64,000 nucleotides of DNA, from positions 89,501-153,500 of the forward strand of contig JAODUP010000051.1 of the NCBI GenBank assembly GCA_025642065.1, in the 5' to 3' direction. This DNA comes from Paralvinella palmiformis (Eukaryota; Annelida; Polychaeta; Terebellida; Alvinellidae). Of the stretch, positions 13,701 through 25,520 are shown piece after piece. A program made the position numbers and the translations under genes. The notes beneath the pieces are model-generated. The model was not told the DNA's origin. It saw only the letters and a list, made by a program, of their open reading frames with translations, and ran no database searches. Positions within the stretch are counted from its first letter, which is position 1. Each line of letters opens with the position of its first letter.

Positions 13701-16700
13701 ACTGAGGTGTATATTTAAATACCTGATTGCATTATGAAAATACTAATACCGCAGGCCTATAACTAGAATGTGGTGCTGTGGACACAGGCTTGTTATGTAA
13801 CTTTGTGGTGCTGGCCTCCGCATTGAATGGTGTTGCAGGGCGAGGCAGGGTGGTCGCAGGCCAGAAACATCAGCCAGTGCAGGGCTCTAATTCCCATTAA
13901 TTATTCCCTCAGTATGGAATAGACCATTTCTCCATTTGCAAATGGAGGGCACCTCCGTGGACTAGTTGGCAGCACATTAGACCACAGATCACTACTATCT
14001 GAGTTTGAATCTCAGGTTTGCTTAATTACCTTTGGAGGTTGCTCAGTCAATTTAACCTACCATATGTGCACAAAAGTGGCCATAAAACATCAATCATTAT
14101 CATTTGCAAATGGAAATTAAACAAATAATCACAAAAAAAACCTTTTCATTAGATTAGCTCACGCAATTGTCACAAAAAGCATGTGTGAAGGATGGAACAA
14201 CAGTTTTCTGTACATACTCCGAGAAAATGATTTACATTAATTTAAGTTATGACATTTATCCTTGGATATTTGGAATGGACACTGACTATAAAACACAAAT
14301 GAATACTTTAAAATCTGATTTTAATACACATAATGTAGCAAATATAATTTCATTCAACAAAAATTAGCAATCATTCCATGAGCCTTCTGTGTAGCTCAGT
14401 TTTATCTTGGCAAACCTGCCACACTGTGTTCTCCCACCCCTCATGGCTCTTACCTAGCTTTAGGGACTCGGTCTTTTATTATTTTTGCATTGTAGTACAC
14501 AATTTAATCCTGTACCAACATAGTGGAATGAAGTCTCCCAAGTTTGAAACAAGGTTTTCAAATTAGTAATTAATGTCTTCAAATCTAGTGCAAAACCAGC
14601 AGGTGTGAAACACCAATGGAATTAAGTCTTTTGGGCACTTAGCTCACACAACAGGTTAGATCCCATTTTCAGTCTGATGATAGAGTGATCATTATTCAGG
14701 AGGCTGATTCGATCATGATAGCATTCAGCTTAATAAGATTACAAAACGCACCAAAATTATTTTCACCAAATCGCAACTTCAACTTACTGCACCACCATTT
14801 TTCATGTTCCATTAGTTTGTGCTTAACTAACAATGACTAGAAACTTCAGTAGGGCACTACATCCAAATATGTTGCTTAGAATCTTAGATGTATCCTTTTA
14901 TATAGTTTGACTTGAATTCAGGGGTACAGTTTTGATCCCACCACATCAGACTGTATAGTTAAATAAGAAACATAGGGCTTATTTTGTAATTGCATAAATG
15001 ATGAGATATGCAAGACCTTAAACCAAGACCTCATAATGTCTTAACTAGACTATGGCAATGCATTGTTATATAATATATATATATATATCTGACAAACTGC
15101 CTAAAGTGATTCCAGAACTGTGCTGCATGTCTGGTGACATGCACTTGCAAAAGGGAACATATAACCCCAGATCTATTCCAGATAAACTTGCTTCCTTTAC
15201 ATTTCAGATCACTGTACAAGATCCTGTTTCACACATTCAGGATCAGTGGTTTTGTTAAGAATTAAGTAGATGGGGGAGGCACCTAAAAATAGTCCCATGT
15301 CATTGGCAACAAAAGTAGCCAGGTCTCTACTTGAGAGTAATCGGGTCAAATGATATCCCTCCCAGGCATCTAACAAAGCCACAGAGGATACTAAGTGGAA
15401 CAGCACCACTGTATCTAAATGATCCGATCCAAAATTATATATCAGTGAGGTTGGAGTATAGAAATATTTTGTAAAGTTCTTAAAACTAACTTATTTAAAT
15501 TAGCCTATTTATAAACCAGTGTATTTATGTATAAAATGTGTTTGTGCTATATGAGCTTAGAACATGTTTTAATTGTGCTTTCAATGTAAAGAGCCTTATA
15601 GCAACTCAAGCTGAATATGGTGCTATATATATATATATATAACTATTTTTATTTATTATAATGAGTTGAATTTGGTTGTTTAACTTCATAACAAATCACA
15701 CCTGGGGCATATTGCTGAAGGGTGATTCCAAAGGGAATCATCCCAGGTATGAGTCTGATTCGAACCCACAACCTGGAGGCTTACAGCAAAATGTTTTAAC
15801 CACTGCACCATCAGAGAGCTGCTCTATATATGAACCTGTACATTCCAGCATTGTCATCAACTTAACTGGGAGTATGCTACATATAGGTACATATGTTAAA
15901 CATTATTCACAACCATCAAACCAATAGGTTATTAAGACTGAATCAAATACTAGGCAGATGGAAAGCCAGTAGTTGTTTGGTAGCTTCAAAACCAGGCCCT
16001 GCTAATTTCTACTTCAGCATATAAATACTGAACTACCAGCAGCTCTACACACTGGTTGTGTTAACTGGAATTATGACTGTATTAAAAGAAAAAATTGGTA
16101 CTCAATGAAACTGCTTGTAGTTCATATTATAATAGACAAATAGTTGTTATTAACAAATTACTTCAATCACCCTTATATGTTAAGACTTCAAGTACACACA
16201 TTATCTACCTTAGTGATCTGGTGATATCACCAATAAGCTAAGTGATATAGTAGGTTCACCCATCATTGATAGGTGTAAAATATAAATGAACAGTCTCAGG
16301 GCAGGCTATAGACTGCCTGCTGAGATGACAGAGTTTTTGTTTCAAGTGATATATTCCATCCATGACCAAGGAGGTTACACATTCCTTTGAAGAGAACTCA
16401 TTATTTGCTTAGCTACTGAAAAGTCTGTTTTATTATTACAATCAGACAAGGATCAACCCCTTTCTATGTTCATAAATGACTATACCACTTGTAGATTTGG
16501 ATGTTTTAAACAAAATGGAAGTGATAAATTTGAAAACAATTAGACTACAAAATAACTTGATATTCAAAATAAATATCTTTGTATTGTAAATTAGTTGTTT
16601 CAAAATCATATAAATTACTATATACAACTTAATTGCTCTAACTGGCTGTGATAAATATGAAGTACAATTGGAATTAACCAAACTGAATTGAGTTGGAACA

Positions 16701-17672
16701 GATCTGGAGTGGACAGAATTGAATTGATCTACGTGTGACTGCAAGTTGTCACCATTTCAGTATAACTAAAGCTGTTAATGATTACCGTTTAAAATATAGA
16801 TATTTATTTTTAGCACAGAATTAGTGAAATGATGCCTCTAAAATCTAATTGGTGAACTTGTCTCTGTTCATTGTTTTGTAATCAAATAAGACATAGTGAT
16901 GGTCAGGTTCACTGAGCTGGCAGCCAAATGATCCATACATAACTTGGATAATGGGGGATGTGTGGCCTTTTGTGAAATGGTGGCAAGGACATAGCATTCG
17001 ATATGTACCATTTATTCTCATTTATCACATCCATGTCATAACAAAACCCCTCACCACTGTATATTTATATGATACCTGGCAACATGAAAACATTTATCAG
17101 TTGTTAACATCAAAAACATCTTCATTAATTTAAAACGGAGCTAGGAAACAAGCTGATATGACGACCTAGGTGGGTAATTTGTAGTTAAATGCTAATCGCT
17201 TAAATAAAACCATTAAGAATTCAGATAAACCCCACCTTCTCAGGCTTCTACATTTCTGAAGAAAACACCAAAAAATAACGTTTATATGCAGTCTAATTGT
17301 AAAAAACTAAATAGTTCTGATGAATATTATTACGACAATTTTCGGATATCGGAATAAATTTATTGTACACAGAGATAAACTTTTGTACATTCATATTTAA
17401 TTCAAGACCAAAACCACCGTAAGTGTTACGTGAAAAAAATGTTTCCATCTCCTGAGACTCATGTACGGATAAGTTATGGAAAACTCCCAGCCGACATCTA
17501 AAATCAGACAGAAATATGCCCCGATGAGGCACAGGATACCCGAGTAACATTATACAAGTGTCTCCATAGCAAGTCAGACCAGCCTACATGCAATGCAGTC
17601 TGGATAGTATTTAAATAACAAGCGAAGTGGCAGCAAACGTTCAGAACAAATTTACAGACCTTCGTCAGCCAT
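7571..17672 (-). CDS. BTB/POZ and C2H2 zinc-finger protein (ZBTB-like), complete
   Basis: Probable nuclear transcription regulator. The BTB domain mediates dimerisation and corepressor binding, and the fingers bind DNA. Joining minus-strand exons 17672-17660, 13025-12786 and 10785-7571 gives 3468 bases, 1155 codons plus stop, with no frame break. The BTB domain spans about residues 22-133: EQLNVQRYYGAFCDIVLRVE, LHKCVLAASSARL, then FWPILDYIYTGVL across the second junction. Next come a long low-complexity region with poly-Q (about 375-400), an acidic run of nine Asp (about 536) and a basic stretch RPLKKRIRLRLKKK before eight fingers (about 758-980). Finger 5 ends in Cys rather than His (C2HC). 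The tail is Ser/Asn-rich. I cannot assign an orthologue among ZBTB proteins. The gene is convergent with BUD13. Confidence 0.88.
10786..12785 (-). other. Intron 2 of the ZBTB-like gene
   Basis: The intron is bounded by G|GTATGAG at 12786-12785 and CTATAG at 10791-10786 on the minus strand. It contains a decayed LINE on the opposite strand at 10960-11430, two poly-G runs near 11713 and 11747, and otherwise AT-rich unique sequence. Confidence 0.85.
10960..11430 (+). mobile_element. Decayed LINE 3' end (reverse-transcriptase ORF C-terminus)
   Basis: With frameshifts, the plus strand reads VMVYGSKTWAMNAE, then FEQTEMRML, then RERLG, and ends NKVDVQDRVKWRRLVW. This order (YGSETW, LERTEMRMLRW, RERL, and D-RAKWRR) is typical of the C-terminus of LINE reverse-transcriptase ORFs. 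Stops and frameshifts show it is dead. It is antisense to the host intron. Confidence 0.75.
12786..13025 (-). CDS. ZBTB-like gene, exon 2 (first half of BTB domain)
   Basis: The minus-strand acceptor is TTTTCAG at 13032-13026 and the donor is G|GTATG at 12786-12785. It encodes LVPSHYSHTSPLHASLILEQ then LNVQRYYGAFCDIVL and HKCVLAASSARLQ, the first half of a BTB domain. Phases fit the neighbouring exons on both sides. An apparent GTG start at 13020 is internal. Confidence 0.92.
13948..14106 (+). mobile_element. tRNA-derived SINE, family A
   Basis: It begins CTCCGTGGACTAGTTGGCAG (A-box region), has a B box GAGTTTGAATCTC, then TTACCTTTGGAGGTTGCTC and the 3' end GTGCACAAAAGTGGCC with AAAACATCAATCATTATCAT. 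Confidence 0.75.
15010..15660 (+). mobile_element. Decayed LINE 3' end with microsatellite tail
   Basis: Broken frames resemble the C-terminal part of a CR1/L2-type reverse-transcriptase ORF: LDYGNALLYN, then a region around CCMSGDMHLQKG in place of CAARLVTCTCKRE, and later NDPIQNYISV. The end GAGCCTTATAGCAACTC followed by GGTGCTATATATA resembles the usual 3' tail of such elements. A TA tract interrupts the coding part. Confidence 0.6.
15718..15822 (-). mobile_element. tRNA-derived SINE head, family C
   Basis: On the minus strand a tRNA-like A box (TGGTGCAGTGGTTAAAAC) and B box (GGTTCGAATC-like, GGGTTCGAATCAGA) are tRNA-spaced. Similar heads lie at 24893-24958 and 39420-39482. Confidence 0.5.
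17660..17672 (-). CDS. ZBTB-like gene, 13-base coding part of exon 1
   Basis: On the minus strand ATGGCTGACGAAG is followed by the donor GTCTGT at 17659-17654. Its one-base overhang joins the two-base lead of exon 2 to make Gly, giving MADEGLVPSHY. The start is chosen because it is the only ATG near a promoter-like region that restores the frame of exon 2. The donor is acceptable rather than strong. Confidence 0.75.
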
Positions 17673-17699
17673 GTTGCCGAGATGGGAATTCCCTTAGCC

Positions 17700-17755
17700 C
17701 CTTATTCTTATTGGTTGAGGTTGGTCACGTGAGAGGAGATTCCGTCATGACGCAT
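17700..17755 (-). promoter_or_regulatory. Promoter of the ZBTB-like gene
   Basis: Within 80 bases upstream of the start codon are a CCAAT box on the gene strand (ATTGG at 17710-17714), an E-box CACGTG at 17726-17731, the palindrome GTCATGAC at 17744-17751 and an ATF/CRE-like TGACGCA at 17748-17754. No TATA box is evident. Confidence 0.5.
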
Positions 17756-18221
17756 GTAAAGGCCAAAGGGTTAATAAACATAGCCGTCTGGGACTTAATG
17801 TAGCAAACGCCTTTAACTAATTTATGTAATTAAAATAATAAAATGAATATTATTTTATAGTTTCATAATACTCCATATAATAATGATTAATATACTGTCC
17901 CCAAATAATTTTACTTCTGAATAAAGGTTTCTATGCCATTATAATATATATATTGTGTGTGTTTGTGTTTGTGTGTGTGTGTGTGTGCGTGATGCGAATT
18001 TATGGAACTATTTAATAGAAAGCATAAACTTTTGTTAAGGTATCGCCATTCGTGCAATTTAATGTTGCTTTGGGGAACGTTATAAGACTATATATATTGT
18101 GTTAAGGAAGGCAATAAATGCCGTATATGATGTAGTTTATTAACTATGAATTGCTAAATATTAAAGATGTTTTGTCATACAACCTTATATTTCGTTGATG
18201 TTTTTATGTGTAAAGGTATTG

Positions 18222-18253
<32 letters not shown>

Positions 18254-18619
18254 TGATATATGCATTAGCTATAATTATGTTGTAGGTCAGACGATATATA
18301 TTGTGTCTCACCTTTTTGCCAAGTTTGGGATCTGGTTGAAAGTTTGCGTTGTGGTGGGGTGGCTTAGAGTGGGGCATATTCGAGAGTCAGCCTTGTGGGT
18401 GGTTAATCATAATTGGCCCGAAGAAAAGTTTCAACCGCCCAACCCGACAGATTAGTTAACCCGAACGGGTCAACCCAACCCGTGCAGGGCTCTAACACAC
18501 ACGCACACACACGCACACATATATGGTTAGATTTATCTGTTGGCAATGATTAAATTTACTATTAAAAAAATTGTATTTGTGCCACGACTGGTTTGTGTAT
18601 TTCCACATGCGTGTTTTAT

Positions 18620-18664
<45 letters not shown>

Positions 18665-18965
18665 ACAAAGTCTTACCAGTAGACTGCATGATTTATAATA
18701 ACATAAAATGGTTGGGTCCAGGATTTGTCTTTTGCCCTTCGGTCTATAGCACCATCATTAATTGCTAACCTGGTGTTTTCCCCTTGGTCTTTGCCACATA
18801 GCTTTACAAAGTTTGATCAATGTACAATAAACTTATTTTGTTTTGTTATATTTTTAATTTGCTACGATTCATAAAAAATATTAAGATAAATAAATAGGTC
18901 TATGATTAGTTAAAAAAGAAATAATAAAAAATTGTAAATCTCTTTTACAATATGGTTTTAATGCA

Positions 18966-18989
18966 CTATATATATATATATATATAAAA

Positions 18990-19033
<44 letters not shown>

Positions 19034-19038
19034 TACAT

Positions 19039-19090
<52 letters not shown>
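18966..19090. repeat. Compound (TA)n-(CA)n-(TA)n microsatellite
   Basis: About 125 bases of TA repeats are interrupted by AAAATTTAA and by CATACATACACACAC. Confidence 0.9.
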
Positions 19091-19093
<3 letters not shown>

Positions 19094-19402
19094 ATAAAAC
19101 TAATGTTTCATTGTTCACATATCAATTGTAATTAAGGAAACATTCACTGGAGCTAATAATCTCCCGTTATGTTATTACACTCAGTCTGTTCCCATCATTC
19201 ATCTTTCTGATCAAGAGATCATCATAATTGCAATTGTTGAAGACGAGGAAGAAAGAGAATAGTTACCAAAAAAAAGTTAAAAAGGCCATTGGACAATACG
19301 GTTTAAACGATAATAAAATTTGCAATTAAAGTGTGCGGTTTTTATTTTGTTTAATTTACACTCACAATCACCAAATTCACACTAATAGGCCAAAGTAACT
19401 AG

Positions 19403-19512
19403 TGGGCTAAAGACCGAAGGGCAAACGACCGAAGGGGCAAAAGACCGAAGGGCAAAAGTCTGAAGGGGCAAAAGACCGGGGAGTAAAAAACCGGGGAGGG
19501 AAAAGGCCGGAT
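19403..19512 (+). repeat. Short G-rich tandem repeat (GACCGAAGGGCAAAA)
   Basis: Six to seven degenerate copies of a 15-16 base unit run through this segment, drifting to GACCGGGGAGTAAAAA at the right. A single reverse-complement copy lies at 18727-18745. Confidence 0.8.
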
Positions 19513-19828
19513 CCCAAATTGGGCATTTCTCTGATTCAGGGGTCTTCCGTTTACGCGCTTGGGCTACACAAGAAATACATTATTACGGTGAACTCTATGA
19601 TTAAAACACATATGCATTATGATAATTAATATCGCCCGATGAAATATAAGTTTGTTAAATTCCTGTAAATAACCTTAATTGTTAATACTCCTATAAGTTA
19701 TCGCCTATCATTCCGCTTAGATCCAGATAATAAAATGCCTTGATAGGTCAATACTTTCCACGTATTTAAAATGATTTGATAATAACAATACTATTAGTCA
19801 GCAGTCCTAAAGGTCAGTCAGTAGAAGA

Positions 19829-20024
19829 TGATAATGATGATGATAGTTGATGTTTTACGGCCACTTTTGTGCATATGATAGGCTAAATGGGCCGAGCGAC
19901 CTCCAAAGGTAACGAAGCGAAGTCAAAGATGAAACATCCTTTAGGTATGTCCACGCCGAGGTTCGTAATCGGGTGGTAGTGATCTGTGGTCCAACGGCCT
20001 ACCAGCTAGAGCACGAAGGCGCCC
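19829..20024 (-). mobile_element. tRNA-derived SINE, family A, with target-site duplication
   Basis: Minus-orientation element with GATGATGATA at the plus-left (3' tail), GGGCCGAGCGACCTCCAAAG in the body and the tRNA-like head at the right (GTGGTCCAACGGCCTACCAG). It is flanked by tcagtcagtagaaga (19814-19828) and tcagtaagtagaaga (20025-20039), a 15-base duplication with one mismatch. Confidence 0.88.
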
Positions 20025-22146
20025 TCAGTAAGTAGAAGAAATGTCGTGTTGTTCAGCGCTTTGTACGGCAGCTCAGGATTAACATTAATTAACATATTGA
20101 TCTATCCTAACAAATTAATTAATGTCATGGTAGTCATATTGTCAAAAGTTAATCAAAATCATGTCTAATGTAAATTAAGTAATAAATAATAACTATATCA
20201 TTATGATGCCTTTTATAGGATGATAACACCTATCTTTTGTTGCACTAAATGATGTTGATTGCGACTTATTCCCAGTTCGGTTTGTGCTACGAACAATCGT
20301 GCATTATTGCCTATATACAAAAATGTGCAGAGTGTATATGTATGTGTGCCTGTGTGTGTGTGTGTGGGGGGGGGGGTATTCACTATCTTTTGTTATCTTC
20401 ATATCAGCTGTCTCCTCTTCCACTAAACGATGTAGATCATAACTGGATCCAGAATTGATCAATCCATATGTTCGGTCAATACATATTATCCCACAGACCA
20501 GGTTCTATTTAAATTGAACTTTTTTCAGGATGTAAAACATAATCCTGTTTATGTGAAGAAAACTGTACGGTTATTCTGGACATTACAGTACACCTGATGT
20601 AGGAGTTGTTACCGATACAGATATATATAATAATAACAGTAACCTGCTACAATAACAAGTTGTCATCATCATCATCATCAAGTACTTGAAGACAAAGGTC
20701 AATATATAAACAAGTTTACCGTATTCACCTTACCCAGAAATTAAAAAATATATGTGGAGTTGGCGAAGATATACAACATTTATCAGTCATATATATCCAC
20801 ATATCATAATCGTTGGGTTACACCGCACAATTTATGACATTTTGTAAATATATCACGTGTTTGTGCGAGCGTGTGCATGCGTGTATGACCCAGAAACACG
20901 TGCATAGGTTGTTGATATGCTCAGATACTGTACCCTTTCGTCAGCAGAGCGTTAGTTGTAAACCTCTACGCCAATTTGCCAATAGAGTACACATATAAAT
21001 TTCTCGGTGTCACGGTTTAATTTTGTATCGTACTCGTTTTATATTTGACCGTATGGAGGAATCTTTTTCGATATGGCCGTTTTGAATTAGACAACAAGCC
21101 GACATGTCACTTGCTTTCATTATCCACTGGTAACGTCTTTTCTTAAAGACCTCATACACTTGATTTTTTTTAAATTGTAGAAATAGTTTGCTTGTGTCAA
21201 AATAATAGTTTACATACTGTTGCTAGTCTTCAAACAACATAGTCCCAGTGACATAATGCCCGTATTTGGTCGCGCTTCAGCGCCTGCAAGAGTGTATGTA
21301 CTGCGCCATCTAGCGAATACTATCGGCAGTTGTGACGTCACTGCAGAACCCGTTTCATCACATCAATAATAACAGTAGCGAGTCTACCCACCATCAGATT
21401 CTGATTCGTAGATAAATCGAACAATTTTGATGTTGAGGATCTGCGTGATTGTATGTCGGAAGAATAATAAGATAGTGGTGATGAGCAGTCGTATCGGTTC
21501 CAGACAGACGCAGACGATTCATAATTGGAAGATTATTCGACTGAATCACTCGTAACGGCTGATCGTCTTTATTAAAAATCAGATTCTTCGCCCACCCATA
21601 TCATGTTGCATTTTGTTATGATAATTGTAATCAACAAAACTTCACTACATATGTATGAAGTACTGGTGGAGCATCATTTGTCTCATGTTTGTTGGTCAAA
21701 ACGCGTCCGAGTCGCCCTCTGTTTGATCGAAGCTGGTGGGGAAATCCATGAACGAAAATCTCACTTTCCAAATTAATATTGTCGCATCCGTACACATCAG
21801 AGCGTCAAAGTATGTGTCAGAATGATTCTATAAACTATTAAACATCGAAATAAACCGGTTGTAACACACAAAAAAACACGATATTATCGCTAATATTACC
21901 CTAGTTCTTGATGTTAACAAAACCAATTTTTACAGCATGGCTCAGGTTGTAGTTTACTAAAGTGCTTTAGGTATGTTGATTGGCTCTGACTGCTCCATCA
22001 GATGGTTTGAAGCTCATCCGAATCGTATACGTAACAGCTCGCATGATCCGATATACGAACAAAACGACACGCATGTTTATAATAAAATATATCCACAATT
22101 AATACTTATTTTATGACGAATATATTGCATGAAATTCGTCATTTAT

Positions 22147-22179
<33 letters not shown>

Positions 22180-22623
22180 TGTATTGATGCTTAAAAATCG
22201 GGCAATCAAAAAGAAACATTCATAGCCTATAGCAATACCAACGACAGAAATAAAAGCCCAAAACAAACAAGTTGCCGTAGTCGTGTATACATGTAGTACT
22301 TCGGTCGGAAATTTGTGAAATAATTCAGCGGCCGAAATCACATTTGACTCTGTCTATTGACATATGACATGCAACATAAAGGTGAACCACATATGAGCTA
22401 TTAAACACGATGATGGGACATTTTAATTGTTAATTACCGCATATCAATGTATAAACCATTATGTATTGTAAGTTAGGGTCAGCTATCACACGTTTATGGA
22501 TACGATCCGGGCATTCCCTTTTTTAAAAAAAATCTTTTCCCATTTTGGGTATTTATGAAATTTTGGAATTTTTTCTTATTCAATGCACACACAAACGCGT
22601 GTGCACTCACACAAACATACAAC

Positions 22624-22685
<62 letters not shown>

Positions 22686-22690
22686 AAATG

Positions 22691-22736
<46 letters not shown>
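22624..22736. repeat. Compound (CT)n-(AT)n-(TA)n-(CA)n microsatellite
   Basis: Successive CT, AT, TA and CA tracts, with a short ATTTTAAATG break. Long ORFs over it are artefacts of the repeat. Confidence 0.9.
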
Positions 22737-23207
22737 TTCATACTTGACACAAAAAATAGAAAGATGGTGATCCAGACTTTTGTATTTACAATGGTCAACA
22801 CGTTTTCCATATGTTTGTATGTAAATCGGTGTTTTTTGATCGGTGTCAAGCGAGGCGAGAGTATCGTGTCTCGTTCTCCCAATGATTGTAATTCTCTGGA
22901 CGTTGGAGCGCTAACATCATCCATTGTTCGGGAGAAAGTGTCCTATTTTTTGTTCATTGTCTTCATGCCCAAAGGCAACCTTGTTAAAGATGGTAAAATA
23001 TGCCAGACTCTGTTATTTAACCTTATTTGGTATTCCTGACCGTGTTAAGTTGGGGTCAGCTAATGTCACGTTTTGGGAGACAGACTCGTCGCTTAGTTAG
23101 ACCTCAGAAAGTTAGGATTTGGTGGCATCGCCTCTGAGTCTGTGTGGAGTGGAGTATAAGGGAATTAAACTGGTGAGTTTTTGTAGAGTTTTCTGTTTGT
23201 AGCTAGA

Positions 23208-23209
<2 letters not shown>

Positions 23210-23268
<59 letters not shown>

Positions 23269-23277
23269 CAATAACAA
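23210..23277. repeat. (AAT)n microsatellite
   Basis: About 19 AAT units, followed by AAC/AAT units. Confidence 0.95.
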
Positions 23278-24613
23278 TGCATATTTTATATTACTCAAAA
23301 ATTGCTAAAACATTCTTTCTTTCCTTTTATTTTCAAACTGACAAAGTTTAATTACTTCTGGTCAACATTAAAGCAATTATTTGGTCGTCTATATCTTTTT
23401 CGGCATTATTCTAATAGCCATTACATTTATTGGCATTATTAGTCACTCTATCATTTCAACATTGCAAATTATACATAAAATACGTGCTTAATCCATCGTA
23501 GTAAGTTTGTGTTTCCTGGGATCACTTGAAGCTGGCCACCACGTAGCCAATTAATTATACAACAAAATATGCACGCATGCTCAGTGTGAGCACGCGGAGA
23601 GTGCTGATGTTACGTATAACCGAGCAAAACCATACCCAAACACCCATATATTGATGACGTCAGTACACAACTCCGTCCGCGGAACCTGCCGAAGGAAAAC
23701 GAACAGAACCGAATATTGATGATGATGATGCCTTTGATAGGGGACTCGATTGCTGCACGGGATCTGAATGTCTGCGTACGCGCAATTAAAATATCCGAAA
23801 ATCATAATTTTAATAAACTGGATATATAAAATGGCTACAATTAATTTTAGCTACAATTTTAATGAGGAATTTCAAATTTCGGAGTAGGATTATTTACAGC
23901 GAATTGCTTTAAACAAACGTTTTATTAGAAGCCTCTTTTGGCCAAGGTCGTCTTAACAGCAGGGACGCCCCCCTACCTCCGGGCAAAGTAGTGCCCCCTA
24001 TCTACACAACCAATTCCCCAATGGTCGATAGAGTTAAACATATATTTATTGGTAATTCTAACAAAATCAATAGTTAAACCTATCTTTAGTAAAACGCATG
24101 ATAAATATGCGTTTCCAATAATAAATATTTATAGTTTAGTACAGTATGATATTTATTTATTTATAAAGTCACAACCGACACAGATTAGCATGGGGACCCT
24201 ATACTCGTGGCGCGTCTGGTGTTCGTCGGTAGGACATCACACTAAGTTAGGCCAAATATTGTTAATGGTCTTTCGTAATACAGGAAATATTCAAGTTGAA
24301 CCTAAATCTAAATCATTTCTGTCTGTTTGATTGATTTTTGCGGAATTGAACTTTCAACTAATCCACGTCTTCTCCACATTTGTGGAATCTCTGTAGAGTT
24401 TGATGTCTCGGAACTGAACCGGATGTCATATAGTCTCTTCACCAAATAATTATTTCCACTCTTCATTTATTATCACTTCTTGGATAATGTTCCATCTTTA
24501 TTTGGTTTAATCAATTATCTCTCTATTGTTGCTTGCCGTCTAATATTTATTCTTCGGAATATAAAAAAGATGATTATGATGCTGATAAGACTATTGCTCT
24601 GGTTGCCGGTGAA

Positions 24614-24810
24614 GAAGATGATGATGATGATTGTTGTTTTACGGCGCCACTTTTGTACACGCGGTAGGCTAAATGGGCCGAGCGACCACCAAAGGTAATG
24701 AGGCGAAGTCAAAGATGAAACAACCTTCAGATATGCCCACGCCGAGATTCGAACACGGTGGGTAGTGATCTGTGGTCCAACGCGCTACCAACTAGGCCAC
24801 GGAGGCGCCC
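24614..24810 (-). mobile_element. tRNA-derived SINE, family A, with target-site duplication
   Basis: A full-length minus copy with a GATGATGATGATGATTG tail at the left, body GGGCCGAGCGACCACCAAAG, B box GAGATTCGAACAC and head ending GGCCACGGAGGCGCCC. It is flanked by tgccggtgaa (24604-24613) and tgccggggaa (24811-24820), ten bases with one mismatch. Confidence 0.88.
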
Positions 24811-24892
24811 TGCCGGGGAAAATATTGAAGTGAATGAGTGGAGAGTTTGTATAACATCGGCGCAGATCATACGTGAAACACAAAGCCAATGG

Positions 24893-24958
24893 TATGATTC
24901 GGACTCATAACCTGGAGGTTTACAACGCACTACTATAATCACTGCGCTATCGGCGCAC
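24893..24958 (-). mobile_element. tRNA-derived SINE head, family C
   Basis: On the minus strand GATAGCGCAGTGATTATAG (A-box region) and GGTTATGAGTCCGAATCAT (B box) have tRNA spacing. It is related to 15718-15822. Confidence 0.5.
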
Positions 24959-25007
24959 CATATATCGACTATGATAGTATTTATGCCATGCCAATGTCCA
25001 AAAATGT

Positions 25008-25082
25008 CAGTCGTAGTAGATCAGTGGATTATGAAAGTAAAGGCGGTTCGCGGTTCGAATCCACCATAATCGGTTATCTTTC
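25008..25082 (+). mobile_element. tRNA-like SINE head
   Basis: TAGTAGATCAGTGGATTATG and CGGTTCGAATCCACC have A-box and B-box character, with no intact acceptor stem. Confidence 0.4.
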
Positions 25083-25424
25083 AGGAGCACGCTGTTCATC
25101 TCGGCCATAAATCGGTATCAGGATCGCCGGCGAGGGATTATTGTAAATCGTGTGGTTATTAATAATACGCAGATCGGAAAATTGACGATATTACAGGAAT
25201 GTATATGGATCCATGCCTCAGGTGGAATGCGTCAACGTCTAAGGTCTTTGACCTCAACCAGTATAAACATATATCACGTCTGATATGTTTAATTATTTTA
25301 GAACTCATTTATGTGTACCTGACATTCAACATTTTTTATTAATTAAAATTTTTAAGTATAAACACAAAAAAAGTCAAAGATTTATCTCTTTCTGGTCCTG
25401 TTTTTCGTTTAAGAAAACAACAAC

Positions 25425-25516
25425 AACAAAAATAAATAATAATAATAACAACAATAATACTAACAACAACAACAATAGTAATAATAATAATAATAATAAT
25501 ATTAATAATAATAGGT
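25425..25516. repeat. (AAT/AAC)n microsatellite
   Basis: Mixed AAC and AAT trinucleotides end just before the hAT MITE insertion site. Confidence 0.9.
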
Positions 25517-25520
25517 AATC

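Larger units (their letters stand above)
13026..17659 (-). other. Intron 1 of the ZBTB-like gene
   Basis: This 4.6-kb intron holds a family A SINE (13948-14106), a LINE 3' fragment (15010-15660), a tRNA-like SINE head (about 15718-15822) and short TA tracts. A hAT-type terminal motif, GTGCAGGGCTCTA, lies at 13877-13889. ORFs of 60-100 codons here look like chance. Confidence 0.75.

Noticed and set aside
17293..17550. 85-codon minus-strand ORF just inside intron 1 of the ZBTB-like gene
   Set aside because: The 13-base first exon joins exon 2 directly in frame, and adding this segment would need splice sites that are not seen.
22545..23039. 164-codon ORF over a compound microsatellite
   Set aside because: A large part of it is translated CT/AT/CA repeat, with no splice or domain evidence for the rest.
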